From the NCBI RefSeq assembly GCF_024139115.2, contig NC_085141.1, positions 381,875,278 through 381,939,277 on the forward strand: 64,000 nucleotides of DNA, written 5' to 3'. Position 1 is the first letter of the stretch. Every line of letters starts with the position of its first letter. The translations under genes were made by a program, and so were the position numbers. The notes under the pieces were generated by a model, which was not told where the DNA came from, did not search any database, and saw only the letters and a program-made list of their open reading frames with translations. The stretch comes from Armigeres subalbatus (Eukaryota; Arthropoda; Insecta; Diptera; Culicidae). Positions 54,067 to 64,000 of the stretch are shown piece after piece.

Positions 54067-54717
54067 ACCTACGTTGTCTGTGCTCTGGATTCACATTGAC
54101 CCCAAATTGAAATTGTTATACCTTTTTTATTGTTTGACCAATTTTGATTTTTTGGCCTGTTTCGAAAGACAATTTAATCATCTGTCAGGACGTTACCTAA
54201 GATTGGCCATAGGTGGGTGTGTAGCTCGCATGGATTTTTTTTTCAAAGGGTACAAAAATAGTGATAATTTCTGTTTATCTACTACCGAAAAAGGTGAACC
54301 AGTCAAGGGCTAAAAACCTCTTCAATAAAGAATTTTAAAAAATGCTTATCTACTTATGTATATCTGAAAATCATAACAAATTTGAACTGCATATTTTCGA
54401 AAAGGTTATGCAGGAAGGTATGTGCTTTGACATGAGGCATTTGTTAGTTTAAAACATGGTCGCTAGATGGTGGTATATATGAAGTAATTATTTTAGACTA
54501 TTACGATATATGAAATTTTCCACATTGTAAATATTCCTATCGCACAAATTAGAAATTTGTAAAAATGATATCTTTAGCAATTTGCACCTAGAATACAGAT
54601 CTCGGCGAGTTTAACCAAACTACCAAAAATTAGGAAAAACGGTTGAAAACTTAAAAAATTGCAGCCTTTCCAAGTGGCCTGGGGTCATATTGACCCCAAA
54701 GCACAGACAAAAGGTTA
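54067..54717. mobile_element. Possible TTAA-type (piggyBac-like) element remnant
   Basis: The left block GTTGTCTGTGCTCTGG..TTGACCCC faces a right block GGGGTCATATTGACCCC..AGCACAGACAAAAGG in inverted order. The right end is followed directly by TTAA, and a TTAA lies near the left end at 54057. The alignment is imperfect and no transposase was found. Confidence 0.35.
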
Positions 54718-54719
54718 AA

Positions 54720-55870
54720 TTGATTGAAGTACCGCGAAATTGCATCAAACATTCTATTGTCTGACTCGTAATACATTTTTTGTAAAAATGAAGTTTATTC
54801 ACATTTCTCACTGTATATTGCAAGTTACTGGGTTAAACTATCTTTGGTACTCTTTTAATTATGTTTAATTAAATATTGATTGTAGAGGATGTCCGTCCAG
54901 TCATAGACAAGAGCATATGGGATTGTAAAATCGTTTATTCTTCAGCATGACGGGTGGTTGAAATCCGATACATTTCGAAATAATAAAATCTGTATATATC
55001 TGGCATGTACAAAATTGCTCGACTCTTATATGAATATTCCATAGAGCCTTACAATTCATGGATCAAATAGGTCCGAGCCCATCGACAAATGAAGAAAAAA
55101 AAACCCTTACAATTCTGCTTTCTTGTTATACAATACCTAAAACCGAAACTTACGTGTTTGTTCGTAGAAAAATCTAGCAAGTTTCTATACGCCAAGATTT
55201 AAAAATATCTCATGTTCTTATTTGGTATGGTAAGAAAACCTACTTCCACTACTTTGGTATACGAATACGTAGTCAAAAGAGACCTAGAAAACTGCCCATT
55301 TTTTAAAGCAAAGAGGAGAGTAGTATTTTTACTTAAACAAAAAAAAACAGAAAGTTTTATCCGAGACACGACCGCCAATTGGACGTAGGATTACATAAGG
55401 TGTATGCATATTGTGATTTGCAACAAAATGACAACTTTCGTGATCATTTTCCAAGGCTCTCATAGGTTTGTAAAATAACGTAGTACAAATAGCACGTGCT
55501 ATCAAAGTATTCGCCGCCAGAATCTACCATGGGGCGGCCAAATTTTCAAGAAATAACAAAATAGCTTTTTTCTGGACGTATGTTTTTCTTAGGCGACTAT
55601 CTGCCGCGATTTTTCCTTGCGGATAAAAATAAGCGGAGGAGTAGATTTTTTTATGAGCGGTGCAATACTCAATTTTAAAATTCTTCTTATGTTTATTGAC
55701 GCTGATCTAAGACTGCTGTGACCGCTTTCGAAATCATCGTTGTGGGTTTTCTGTATGAATAAATATGAGAGAATGAAAATATGTGTTTTCTCCAGACGTC
55801 AAAATTATCTGCGTTTGTGTTTTCCAATTTAAAAAAAAATCATTCAATTTGTGTAGTATATAATGGTGGT
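54720..55870. other. No recognised gene
   Basis: AT-rich. GAGACACGACCGCCAATTGG (55361) resembles GAGACACGACCGCAAAATC at 27773, a small dispersed repeat. Confidence 0.3.
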
Positions 55871-56055
55871 CTGAAAGAGGATTGATTCATTTCCAATAAT
55901 GCGCCTTTCCAACCACTAAAGCAGCAAAACCAGTCATAATCTTGTGCTAAACTGCTTCTGATGCCAAAGTCAGCAACTCGATGATTTGCCGCTGAAACGC
56001 GATGAACGCCACCCAAGCAAACATTTTCTGCAGCGTCATCTTGCGGCCGCTGCTG
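55870..56055. repeat. Dispersed repeat family, copy 3 of 3
   Basis: Contains CCAATAATGCGCCTTTCC, GATGCCAAAGTCAGCAACTC, GATTTGCCGCTGAAACGCG and GCGGCCGCTGCTG. Matches 31325-31600 and 32050-32330. Confidence 0.55.
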
Positions 56056-56226
56056 TGCGGCCGTCGTGTCTGCTCTCCGTGAAGTTATGATTGAAATGAG
56101 GATTAGAGTCAAGCCCGTGCGTTGCACCATTTTGATGTCAGTGCTTGCGATGCATGTACGGGATTGGTTGATTAGCCCTTTTATATCAGTGCTGAACGAA
56201 ATCCAATTTTCTATAATTTAGCGCCT

Positions 56227-56640
56227 TTGACCCATGGTTTTTTAATAGTTGGGCATAATCTTGAAGACTTCGACGACAAATTGATATTAAAATCTTCTAA
56301 ATCGGTTGAAATACTGCGCATAGTTTTTGCCCGTACCCGTAAGTCTCCCCACCTTCCCTTACTGTTAAATATAGCGCTCGAGGGAGCGATTAGGAGAGCT
56401 GGTGTGAGCGGTACCATAATCACAAGATCGCAAATGCTCCTGGGATTTGCGGACGATATCGATATTATCGGGATTGATCGCCGTGCCGTGGAAGAGGCTT
56501 TTATGCCTTTTTAGAGGGAGACATCGAGGATTGGACTCACGATCAGTACCAGCAAAACGAAGTACACTGTCGCTGGCAATCAACGTGGGTTCATTAGTAG
56601 TGCTGGTAGCGAAATGGTGCTGGATTTTTTCAAAGTAAAT
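56227..56640 (+). mobile_element. LINE reverse-transcriptase fragment
   Basis: The frame encodes LNIALEGAIRRAGVSG, then MLLGFADDIDIIGIDRRAVE, and, after a stop near 56514, RIGLTIST-like sequence. FADD is intact here. It is the same family as 7921-8395, truncated at both sides. Confidence 0.78.
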
Positions 56641-57250
56641 TATCATTGAACTTATTCTTCGTTACCGCATGACATTTGTTTATTTACATTAGAAAATAAT
56701 CTTCAATTGAGTTCCAATGTTTTCTACCTCTTTAATGTCCAATTGAGTGGAACTCAATCCGCCATTACCAGTCGCAAATAACTGGATAGATTACAAAGCG
56801 CATTATCCATTTCGGAAAAAAAGATAACAGCCGTTTGGATACGCGTGCAAACCTTAAGCTTAAGGCCTAAGCTCTAGAGAATTCAACTGAAAATAAAAAA
56901 TTGTTGAACGCTCATCGAATTCTATTCTATTGACCACAATTAGCATAAACGATTAAAAAACTGGCCGCTCTCAAGGAGGTTAAGGCCTTATACTTCAGGG
57001 AATTATTGTATGAACAGGGATGTAATAAATTTTGAAGGAATATCCATTATTACTATGTCGGAAAGGACAAGCCTTTTCTGATTATTCGTAAAAAATAGAG
57101 AACGATCCGTTGTGTTTATTATTTTACTTGTCCGAGAGGTGCTTATAAAACGAAAAGATGATGGTTCAATGTATTTTAACGACGAGGGACAAAATGTTGG
57201 GCAGGAACACAACTTTTAGTTCTAGTTTGAGTTCATCACCGTGAAATTTA
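56641..57250. other. No recognised gene
   Basis: AT-rich, short ORFs. Confidence 0.35.
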
Positions 57251-57257
57251 TTTATTG

Positions 57258-57545
57258 AATTTGATTGGCTTTCTCGGTGACATTTGAATTAAAATAGATT
57301 TTATTTTTACGTGACACGTTTCGGCTTACTTCTCTTTAGTCATCATCAGACGTTATTCGCTAATGCAACCATTTCCCATCCTCGGTCAAACTATTGTGGT
57401 CATACCGTCATAGTTTGACCGAGGATGGGAAATGGTCGCATTAGCGAATAACGTCTGACGATGGTTGAAGAGAAGTAAGCTGAAACGCGTAACGTAAAAA
57501 AATGCTATTTTAATTCAAACGTCACCGAGAAAAGCCAATCAAATT
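57258..57545. mobile_element. 288-bp near-perfect hairpin element
   Basis: Arms of about 137 bp (57258-57394 and 57410-57545) pair with few mismatches around a 15-base loop. Pairing words include AATTTGATTGGC, CCCATCCTCGGTCAAACTAT and AGACGTTATTCGCTAATG. No coding potential; a MITE is the likely identity. Confidence 0.85.
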
Positions 57546-58560
57546 TTGTTCAAAGATCATTAATCTTTTTAGTGAAACAGATTTGTTTGGAACTGTAATT
57601 TTAGCAGTAATTTTATTAATTTCATAATGTTATTGATTCGTAGTATGGAATAATTTGAACCGGTGCCAACGAAAGTGGTACATAAACAATTTTTGTTGAT
57701 TTTGAGTTTTTCACACCAATTGCTTCTGTGAGCAAAAGTCTAGTAAGGGAATAACGAAAAAGTGATTTTTGACAACTAAATCTGGAGATATGCACTTTTC
57801 AATTTCTGGTATATATCACAATGGCAATTTCGTTGCCAGGAAAAGGTTAGTTAGGTATACAAAGTTCAAATTGGTTCAGTGACATTGGTACTTATCGAAC
57901 AATAACTCCTTTTAACTAATTTAACGCACTGTGTGTGTTGTAGAAACGTGTGGCGAATACACAGCGATAGTATCTCCTAGGCAATAAACAACTTATAGTT
58001 AGTCTCAATATTATTGTTCAATTAAACGCACCTTACCAATAAATTCAAGTTTTTTAAGATTTCTACATATTATCACTGGCAAATTATCAATATTTTCTCA
58101 AATTTGTAAGTTGCTGCAAATTTGCGCTCTATGCAATATAAACTCGAAAAATAGTCGCGTATCATCATACTTTTACAGTTTTTTATATCTTATCTACTAT
58201 CGCTCTGCACATCTTTTATTACTTCTGACCACTCGACCAACACGATCGTTTTAGCAACAGCCTGTTCAGTCGGGAGCTTGCTATGTGACGTAACAAATTC
58301 AATAATAACTCTGAGTGGTTGAATCTAAGTCAATACTGAAGCCCCCTCCCCCCTTTCACCAAATAAAATTTTCTCTGATTTATCGGATCATGATATCTTT
58401 TTTAAAGAAATCTTATTTTATTACTGATGACAGGCATTGTGATGTCATAATATGGTGCGATACGTTGATCTGCATAGCATTTCTGACAATGACAAAACCA
58501 TCATTGAACCATTTCGCACAAAAGAGCTAGAAATAATAGTGAACTTGTGTTTACACAACC
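57546..58560. other. No recognised gene
   Basis: AT-rich, short ORFs. Confidence 0.35.
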
Positions 58561-58589
58561 ATTTTTCAGAACCCCTTCCAAACAAATTT

Positions 58590-58840
58590 CTTTTCCTTAA
58601 AATCTGAAAAAACCATTTCTGGGATTCTGGGAACTCCGCTACCAGCGATTTTTTCTGCAGGAATTGTGGGGAAAAACCCTTCCAAGAATTCTGAAAAATT
58701 CCATCTCAAAGAATTTCGAGGAAATGCTGCTATGAGAATTTCGGAGATTTTTTTTTCTTTATTTCTGTAACAAATCTGAGGAATTCTGGCAAATTCATTC
58801 TCCAGTAAAATAGGGAAACTCGTATAACACGAATACAGGG
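58590..58840. repeat. Degenerate GGAATTC-type array, interrupted at 58841
   Basis: Units with GAATTCTGGGAACTCC and GAATTTCGAGGAAAT recur. The array resumes at about 60268, suggesting that 58841-60262 is an insertion. Confidence 0.55.
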
Positions 58841-59174
58841 TTATGACGTTGGACAACGTCTTACCCGAAGATACTGGGTGTCAAATCCGAATCTAAAATT
58901 GGGGACCGTCACGAAATCATGTAAGATTTGAACGTTAGTATAGCCTTTATCTTGTGATGGATTTTCGAGATGTATATATCAATCGATCCCACAACTCTCC
59001 AGCAATTTCATTTGAAACTTTTGATTATTTACGATAAACTATTGATAATTTCAATTCTCGTCCTACCCAGTAAAAATTTCAGAACCAACCAATCCCATTC
59101 ATGCATTCCCTACACGGAAATCAGAATGATGTAAGATACGGGTCTTGTGACCCACCGTTTAATTTTTTTCCGGG

Positions 59175-59182
59175 TATAAAAA
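59175..59182 (+). promoter_or_regulatory. TATA-box-like sequence
   Basis: TATAAAAA in GGGTATAAAAAGGCCC is a textbook TATA context, followed by GC-richer sequence. It may be the promoter of a retroelement or transposon-borne transcript. No ORF of note follows. Confidence 0.3.
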
Positions 59183-59454
59183 GGCCCATGAATTGCGCTC
59201 GCGCTTCTTTTGTACGGTGATCCATGTTGAGTGGTCATGGAGAGCGGGAACGGAGAGCGCATAGAACGATGGCATTGGTAGCGTTCCTAGCATCGAAGAG
59301 GGTGGTTTCTGCATCTGTAGCGAGTGGCTATTGTCGGCATCAGCGGCACTGCAGTGAAATTTTCTTGCATGGTTCTGGATCTGGTTTCGTTGCATGAACA
59401 AAAAATTGTTCTTTTTTTCAGGGCCACCTTTTTATACAAGGGTTGTGTGTGAAG

Positions 59455-59750
59455 AATGTTGTTCAAAGTGCAAATTAACCGCTGGCGACGCCAGAAAGTT
59501 GCCGTCCGTAGCAAAATCACAAGAAAAAGAGGCATGTCGGAGGGAGATGTGGCAGCCAAGTAAAATTTTCTCAAGAAATTTATTTGGTTTTATTGCAGTT
59601 TGTGATGTGGTAGGTATTGAAAATAAATTGATACTCAGGATCACAATTTTGTGGAAGCGAAGGTTTTACCGAAACGTTTTTTTTAAGTGCAAATTATAAT
59701 CACTTGGCGACAGCAGAATGTTGCCGTCGGTAATAAAATCACGAGCGCCT
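59455..59750 (+). repeat. Direct duplication of a ~75-bp block
   Basis: AAGTGCAAATTA, then CTGGCGACGCCAGAAAGTTG and AGCAAAATCAC at 59467-59525 recur as AAGTGCAAATTA, TTGGCGACAGCAGAATGTTG and AATAAAATCAC at 59684-59742. Confidence 0.65.
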
Positions 59751-60267
59751 GACTAGAATAGGTTCTTTTCAATCAATTCGAACAATAAGTGAAAATCAAG
59801 TCCGTAATATCCCTTTTCCAGTGATTATTGTTGCACTGAAAAGGGCCTTTTGGTTTAATAGATCAGTTCTAATCCGCTTCATTTCCTCAGTTACACCATA
59901 CTAAATGTAACTCAGATGCTGTTGGTATGTGATCAGATCGATCTGTGATCAGATTGATCTACGATCGGAATTTGTGAAGGAAGATCAATTTAATTGTGAC
60001 GTGAATATTCCACAATCCACAACATGTTTGATCAAATGTGTCTCAGATGCTCATACTTTAGCCATACTCATATTTTAACTAACAAAACAATAATCCCGAG
60101 CAGCACAAGTCAGACAAAAGTGGTCGCAGCAACTTAATTGGGACTAAATCTGGTCACATATTAGCTACTAGGGATACGTTAGTAAACACTAAAATCATAA
60201 CCATAATATACTACAATGCGTATTGTGTTACAATAATATCTTTACGTTGTCCAACGTCTGTCTTGTG

Positions 60268-60665
60268 TCTTGGGATTCTGGGGAATCCCTTCCGAGAAGT
60301 TCTGAGGATTTATCCCTTCAGATATTATGGAGAATTCTTCCTCTAAGGATTTTTGGGAACTTTTGATTCCTGCAGACTGTCTTTTTTCTTGAATTCTGAA
60401 CAAGTTCTACTTCAGGAATTCTAGAAAATTCCTGCTCATTGAATTCGTGGAAACGGTTTTTTCATCTTCATAAATTCGGGGGAATTCAATCCTCAGAAGC
60501 CCCAAGAAGGACGTATCCTATTAGGAACTATGGGGATTTTTTGCTACAAAAGATCTAATAACTGGTCGCAGTGGCACACCCGAACAGGAAAAAAGGAATT
60601 ATTCCACCAGAAAAAATTAAAGAACTGCAGCCTGCCCTACCACCTCCGAAATTTTCTCCTTTAAA
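60268..60665. repeat. Degenerate GGAATTC-type array
   Basis: Resumption of the array after the 58841-60262 interruption, with GGGGAATCC, GAATTCTAGAAAATTCC and GGGGGAATTCAA words. Confidence 0.5.
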
Positions 60666-60672
60666 AACTATG

Positions 60673-60999
60673 CACGCTTAAAATCAATAACACAGAGATA
60701 TGTTTGCTTCACACAAAACGGACCTAATGCAGAACATCCCCTAGATGAGCGACAGTTACACAGCCACAAAAATAGCTCGTGTGGTTTTATTGACGCTTGG
60801 ATTTCAATATTTTCAACAGTATTTGGTTCCTCATGAAACAAGGAATCTGTACAAACGTTTACATGTTGAAAAGGACCGTTATCACGACCGTACAAGGCAT
60901 TTTTGTGCCTGTGTATTTGTCGCTCATCTAGGGGATGTTCTGCATTAGGTCCGTTTTGTGTGAAGCAAACACATCTCCGTGTTATTGATTTTAAGCGTG
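60673..60999. mobile_element. 327-bp inverted-repeat MITE with CACGCTTAAAATCAATAACA ends
   Basis: The first ~100 bases and last ~100 bases are near-perfect inverted repeats; CATCCCCTAGATGAGCGACA pairs with TGTCGCTCATCTAGGGGATG. It interrupts the GGAATTC array. Confidence 0.85.
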
Positions 61000-61480
61000 T
61001 GGGAAATTCCTCTTCCAAGATTCTTTCAACAGAAATTGCCTGAAATATGGGAGATTTTGGGATTGTCCCTCCAAAAGATCAAGGCAATTCCTCTCCCAAG
61101 AATTTTGAGAAATCCATCCCCAGAAATTAAAAGGAATGCCTCCTTCAGGAATTTGGAGAAATTTCTCCTACGATGATCCTGGCGAATTACTCAGCTCAGA
61201 TATTCTAGATAATTCTTCTATCCGATAACTCTTAGGAATTTCTCCCTGACGAATTATAAGGAAATTTTCTCCTATGAATAATAGGGAATTCCTCCTACAG
61301 GACTTCTTAGAATTTCCTTCCACAAAAATTCATGTGAAATTCTTATCCAGGAATTCTAATGGTGGGGTTTTTTTCTCCCAGATTTTTTATTCATTCCAAG
61401 AGTTCCTTATTTAGGGGTTTTAGGGATTCCCATATACAGAAGCTCTGAGGAATGAATAATACGTGTCTTAGAATATCTGG
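61000..61480. repeat. Degenerate GGAATTCCTC array
   Basis: Units such as GGCAATTCCTCTCCCAAGAA and GAATTCCTCCTACAGGA of about 27-30 bp recur with heavy divergence. Confidence 0.6.
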
Positions 61481-61612
61481 ATGAGAAACTCCTAGAAAAT
61501 ATCCGTAATCAGTACCTGAATATTTCTGTAGGATTTTCACGTATGTCCTGCTGTGAGAGACTTTTTTCGCAAGCTGTCATGGCAAAGTACTGATTCGGGA
61601 GGCTATACCTCC

Positions 61613-61820
61613 TCCTGTGCGATCCTCAACACAAAACGAGCGAGAACAAAGCGTAAATAATCACTTCTTGGTGGGGACTGCCTATCCGATTTTGTTTTTT
61701 CGCACTTGTATACAAGTTTGATACATTTGTTATCATGGATTTTTATGATTCGAAGCAGTTTTTGCCTTTCTTTTATCGTTGTTCATTATGTATTGAGAGC
61801 GATTTCTGCAAACCCTGGTC
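61613..61820. repeat. Dispersed repeat, partner of 18236-18425
   Basis: Same ordered blocks and orientation as the copy at 18236. Confidence 0.6.
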
Positions 61821-61877
61821 CTGCTACAATATTTATTAAGTTTATTGCGATAAGAGCATGTGAAATGCAAATATTGG

Positions 61878-62190
61878 TGCCTTTCTCGTGCAAAAAATAC
61901 TAAAAAATATGAGTAAGTGCTTGCGCATAGAAAATAGTATTTTGGCCATAACTTCTGATCCCAATGGGACAGGATTCTCAGTCGAATGGAATTTGTTGCG
62001 AGTAATTCGGCCAATGCTAAGTTCCAAAAAGTGTGTCTACAAAATTTTGTACACATACACACAAACAGACATCACCTCAATTCGTCGAGCTGAGTCGATT
62101 GGTATATAACACTATGGGTCTCCGAGCCTTCTATCAAAAGTTTGGTTTTGGAGTGATCATATAGCCTTTACTTAGTATACGAGAAAGGCA
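61878..62190. mobile_element. 313-bp element with TGCCTTTCTCGT ends
   Basis: TGCCTTTCTCGT at 61878-61889 and ACGAGAAAGGCA at 62179-62190 are exact inverted repeats. The interior includes GTATATAACACTATGGGTCT, a sequence I associate with a high-copy Aedes repeat, though I cannot verify that here. Confidence 0.6.
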
Positions 62191-62389
62191 AAATGGTATT
62201 GTTCGTCACCCACCGACGAAATGTTTAAAGGATAATTTTGAACCGCGCCAATCTGAGCCACCGCCGCTGTTAGAAAATTGCGCATAAGTCTATGATGGGC
62301 TTCACCAAAAATAATCGATTATTTAAAGCTCTGTTTGGGTGTTACTTCTTCTGTAACTCCAAGGAAATACTTTTTAAATTCCTGGATAA

Positions 62390-62615
62390 GGTGGCCGGGT
62401 TCGATTCCTGGTCCAGTCTAGAAAATTTTCGGGTTGGAAATTTTCTCGACTTCCCTGAGCATAAAAGTATCATCGTGCTAGCCTAATTATATACGAATGC
62501 AAAAATGGCAATTTTGCTTAGAAACCTCGCAGTTAATAACCGTGCATGTGCTAAATGAACACTAAGCTGCGAGGCGGCAATGCCTCAGGGGGGTTGTAAT
62601 ACCAATAAGGAGAAA
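62390..62615 (+). mobile_element. Feilai-type SINE
   Basis: GTGGCCGGGTTCGATTCCTG, TTTTCGGGTTGGAAATTTTC, CATAAAAGTATCATCGTGCT, CTCGCAGTTAATAACCGTG and CTAAGCTGCGAGGCGG occur in Feilai order. The head is truncated and the tail short. Confidence 0.85.
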
Positions 62616-62639
62616 GGAATATCTGTAAAAAGAACTCAT

Positions 62640-63200
62640 GTCCTAAGCTGGAGTTTCCTTCTGGAGTAGAATAACTGTACGTAGAATAATTGAAGAATAC
62701 CTTCCTCTGAATTCCAAGAGAAGAAACTTCCCTGATTTCCTGGGGGAGAATTTTATGAAAATTTTTGAAGCAGAAATTTTCCAGAATTCTCGGAAGTAAA
62801 ATACCGTCCAGAACTAAAGAATTAATTTCGCCGAATTCCTGGGCAAGAATTTCCACAGAAATGGAAGAATGTCCGAGAGTATCTGAGTATCGTGTGGCAA
62901 TTGTTGTAAGAGGTATTCCAAAATTCCTGAACAAGAACTCTCGAGAACAGGGCTCTTGGAAAAAAATCCTGCAATCCTAAAAATATATTTTAGCAAGAAT
63001 TCCTGGAGGTGGAATTCCCACAATTCCACTTGGTGGAATAACCGAGAATTCTTGGCGACTTAATTCCTTATTATTTTCTAGAGCGATCCGAGCTCATGCG
63101 GGAGGATTTCCTCAGAATTCAAAAAGGAGGCATTTCTCACAATTTCTGAATCTGGAAATCCTCCGATATTCATGGGGAAGGTTTCTCAAAACACCGTGGA
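62640..63200. repeat. Degenerate GGAATTCC/GAATTCC array
   Basis: Units around CAGAATTCCTGGAAGAGGAA-like words recur. Frames across it (for example the minus strand 62551-62934) are repeat artefacts. Confidence 0.55.
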
Positions 63201-63887
63201 AAGGAATTATCATAAACTCATAGAAGAGGGAAGATCCGAAAGCAGTGGTTGGTTTCCCATGCCTATCGCGCGAAAAATACAATGAAAGGCATCTATATAA
63301 TGTAAATTTCTCCAAAAGTATGAAACTTCACTGAAGATGTCTTCCATCATTCTCGTAATCTAATCTTTTCCCAAGGCATTATTGAAAGATAGAACACTGC
63401 AGATTGTAGATAACTGAAACGATGCATACATGCGCTTAAAAAAATGCAGTGGCACGCCACACACTGGCGGAAATCCGGACAAAACCTCAAAACAAAAATC
63501 GTTTGTTGCAGTGTTTCAAGAGCATCATTCTATTCTCAGATTTAACACAGCATGCATTGAGTTCATCCTTATTTTTGGGATTTTTACAAATCTCAATTTT
63601 TATAAATCTCAGCATGCAAGATTGATTCTGGGATTTAATCATAGGGATTCAATCTCTGCGTTTTTTTTTTTTTTTGTTGCGCGAGGCTTGTATTTTTTTT
63701 AATTTCACACATATATTAAATGAACTGATTCCAAAATTTGATGATTGTAGATTGCAAATTGAATTTTTTTAATGGGTTTAGTTTACTATGAAAATTATTA
63801 TTCGAATTTATATTGCATATTTTATATTTTCGATTAACCATACTTCTGTCGCATTTATTTTATCTTTCTTTGTACCACACTCAAAAG

Positions 63888-64000
63888 ATGCGCAGCTTTA
63901 AAATATGTAACAGAACTAGAAGGGCATCAACCGAAGAAGAAAAAAAATTAGCTGCTGCTTATATGCCTGTTATTGAATGCAGTTCATCCTGCCAGAGGAA
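63888..64000 (+). CDS. Start of an ORF running out of the window
   Basis: From the ATG at 63888 the frame stays open for 37 codons to the edge, with a basic start (MRSFKICNRTRRAS) then STEEEKKLAAAYMPVIE. Too short to identify; a transposon protein or a host gene is possible. Confidence 0.25.
   Translation, partial: MRSFKICNRTRRASTEEEKKLAAAYMPVIECSSSCQR

Larger units (their letters stand above)
58841..60262. mobile_element. Putative 1.4-kb insertion with ACGTTGGACAACGT ends
   Basis: GACGTTGGACAACGTC near 58848 and ACGTTGTCCAACGTC near 60243 are inverted copies at the two edges of an interruption of the GGAATTC array. Inside is a TATA-box-like sequence and a duplicated block. No target duplication was confirmed. 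Confidence 0.4.

Overview
This window looks like TE-saturated chromosomal DNA of an Aedes mosquito. The strongest pointers are several Feilai-type tRNA-derived SINEs, fragments of Jockey, R1-like, R2/R4-like and BEL/Pao retroelements, dense MITEs, and tandem arrays built on GGCCGAAA or TTTGGCATAA. Base composition is AT-rich, genes are sparse, and introns are stuffed with repeats. I cannot tell Ae. aegypti from Ae. albopictus.

Two host genes are supported, both on the minus strand. The first is a seven-transmembrane receptor with five consecutive exons (49689-49469, 49401-49061, 48986-48798, 48738-48561, 36146-35729). Every junction agrees in phase, and together they give 448 residues with an extracellular Cys-containing domain, exactly seven hydrophobic segments and a Gln/His-rich tail. 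It resembles the Methuselah-like class. Its first exon was not found. Its last intron is about 12.4 kb and holds a 23-bp minisatellite and three foldback-type elements. The second is a first coding exon at 12410-12006 with a signal peptide and a Thr/Ser-rich secreted segment; its later exons were not found.

Layout. 0-0.3 kb: end of a transposase ORF and a DNA-transposon terminus. 0.3-0.6 kb: Feilai SINE. 1.6-2.6 kb: degenerate GGAATTCC array. 2.6-7.1 kb: BEL/Pao fossil (minus) split by a 2.7-kb element with a 10-bp target duplication. 7.2-11.1 kb: ~50-bp tandem repeats, LINE reverse-transcriptase fragments, a Jockey fossil split by a hAT-type MITE, and a 5'-truncated LINE with a 12-bp target duplication. 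12-12.9 kb: gene 2, first exon. 13.4-16.9 kb: three-level nest (outer inverted-end element, SINE, R1-like LINE). 17.7-25 kb: SINE, GGCCGAAA arrays, a second inverted-end composite, LINE scraps and degenerate arrays. 25-31 kb: little recognisable except a Feilai copy carrying a MITE, a Leu-tRNA-like SINE and another Feilai copy. 31.3-34.9 kb: a dispersed repeat pair, an R2/R4-like LINE (minus), nested MITEs and a dispersed repeat. 35.7-49.7 kb: the receptor gene. 51-54.7 kb: a decayed ORF, a third foldback copy and two inverted-repeat elements. 55.9-63.2 kb: LINE fragment, long hairpins and degenerate arrays. The right edge has an ORF start running out of the window.

No rRNA, CRISPR or functional tRNA gene was found. 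The genes do not form an operon or pathway. The main biology is a receptor gene whose terminal intron has become a landing zone for tandem and foldback repeats. All protein-family calls rest on reading motifs by eye, with no database search.
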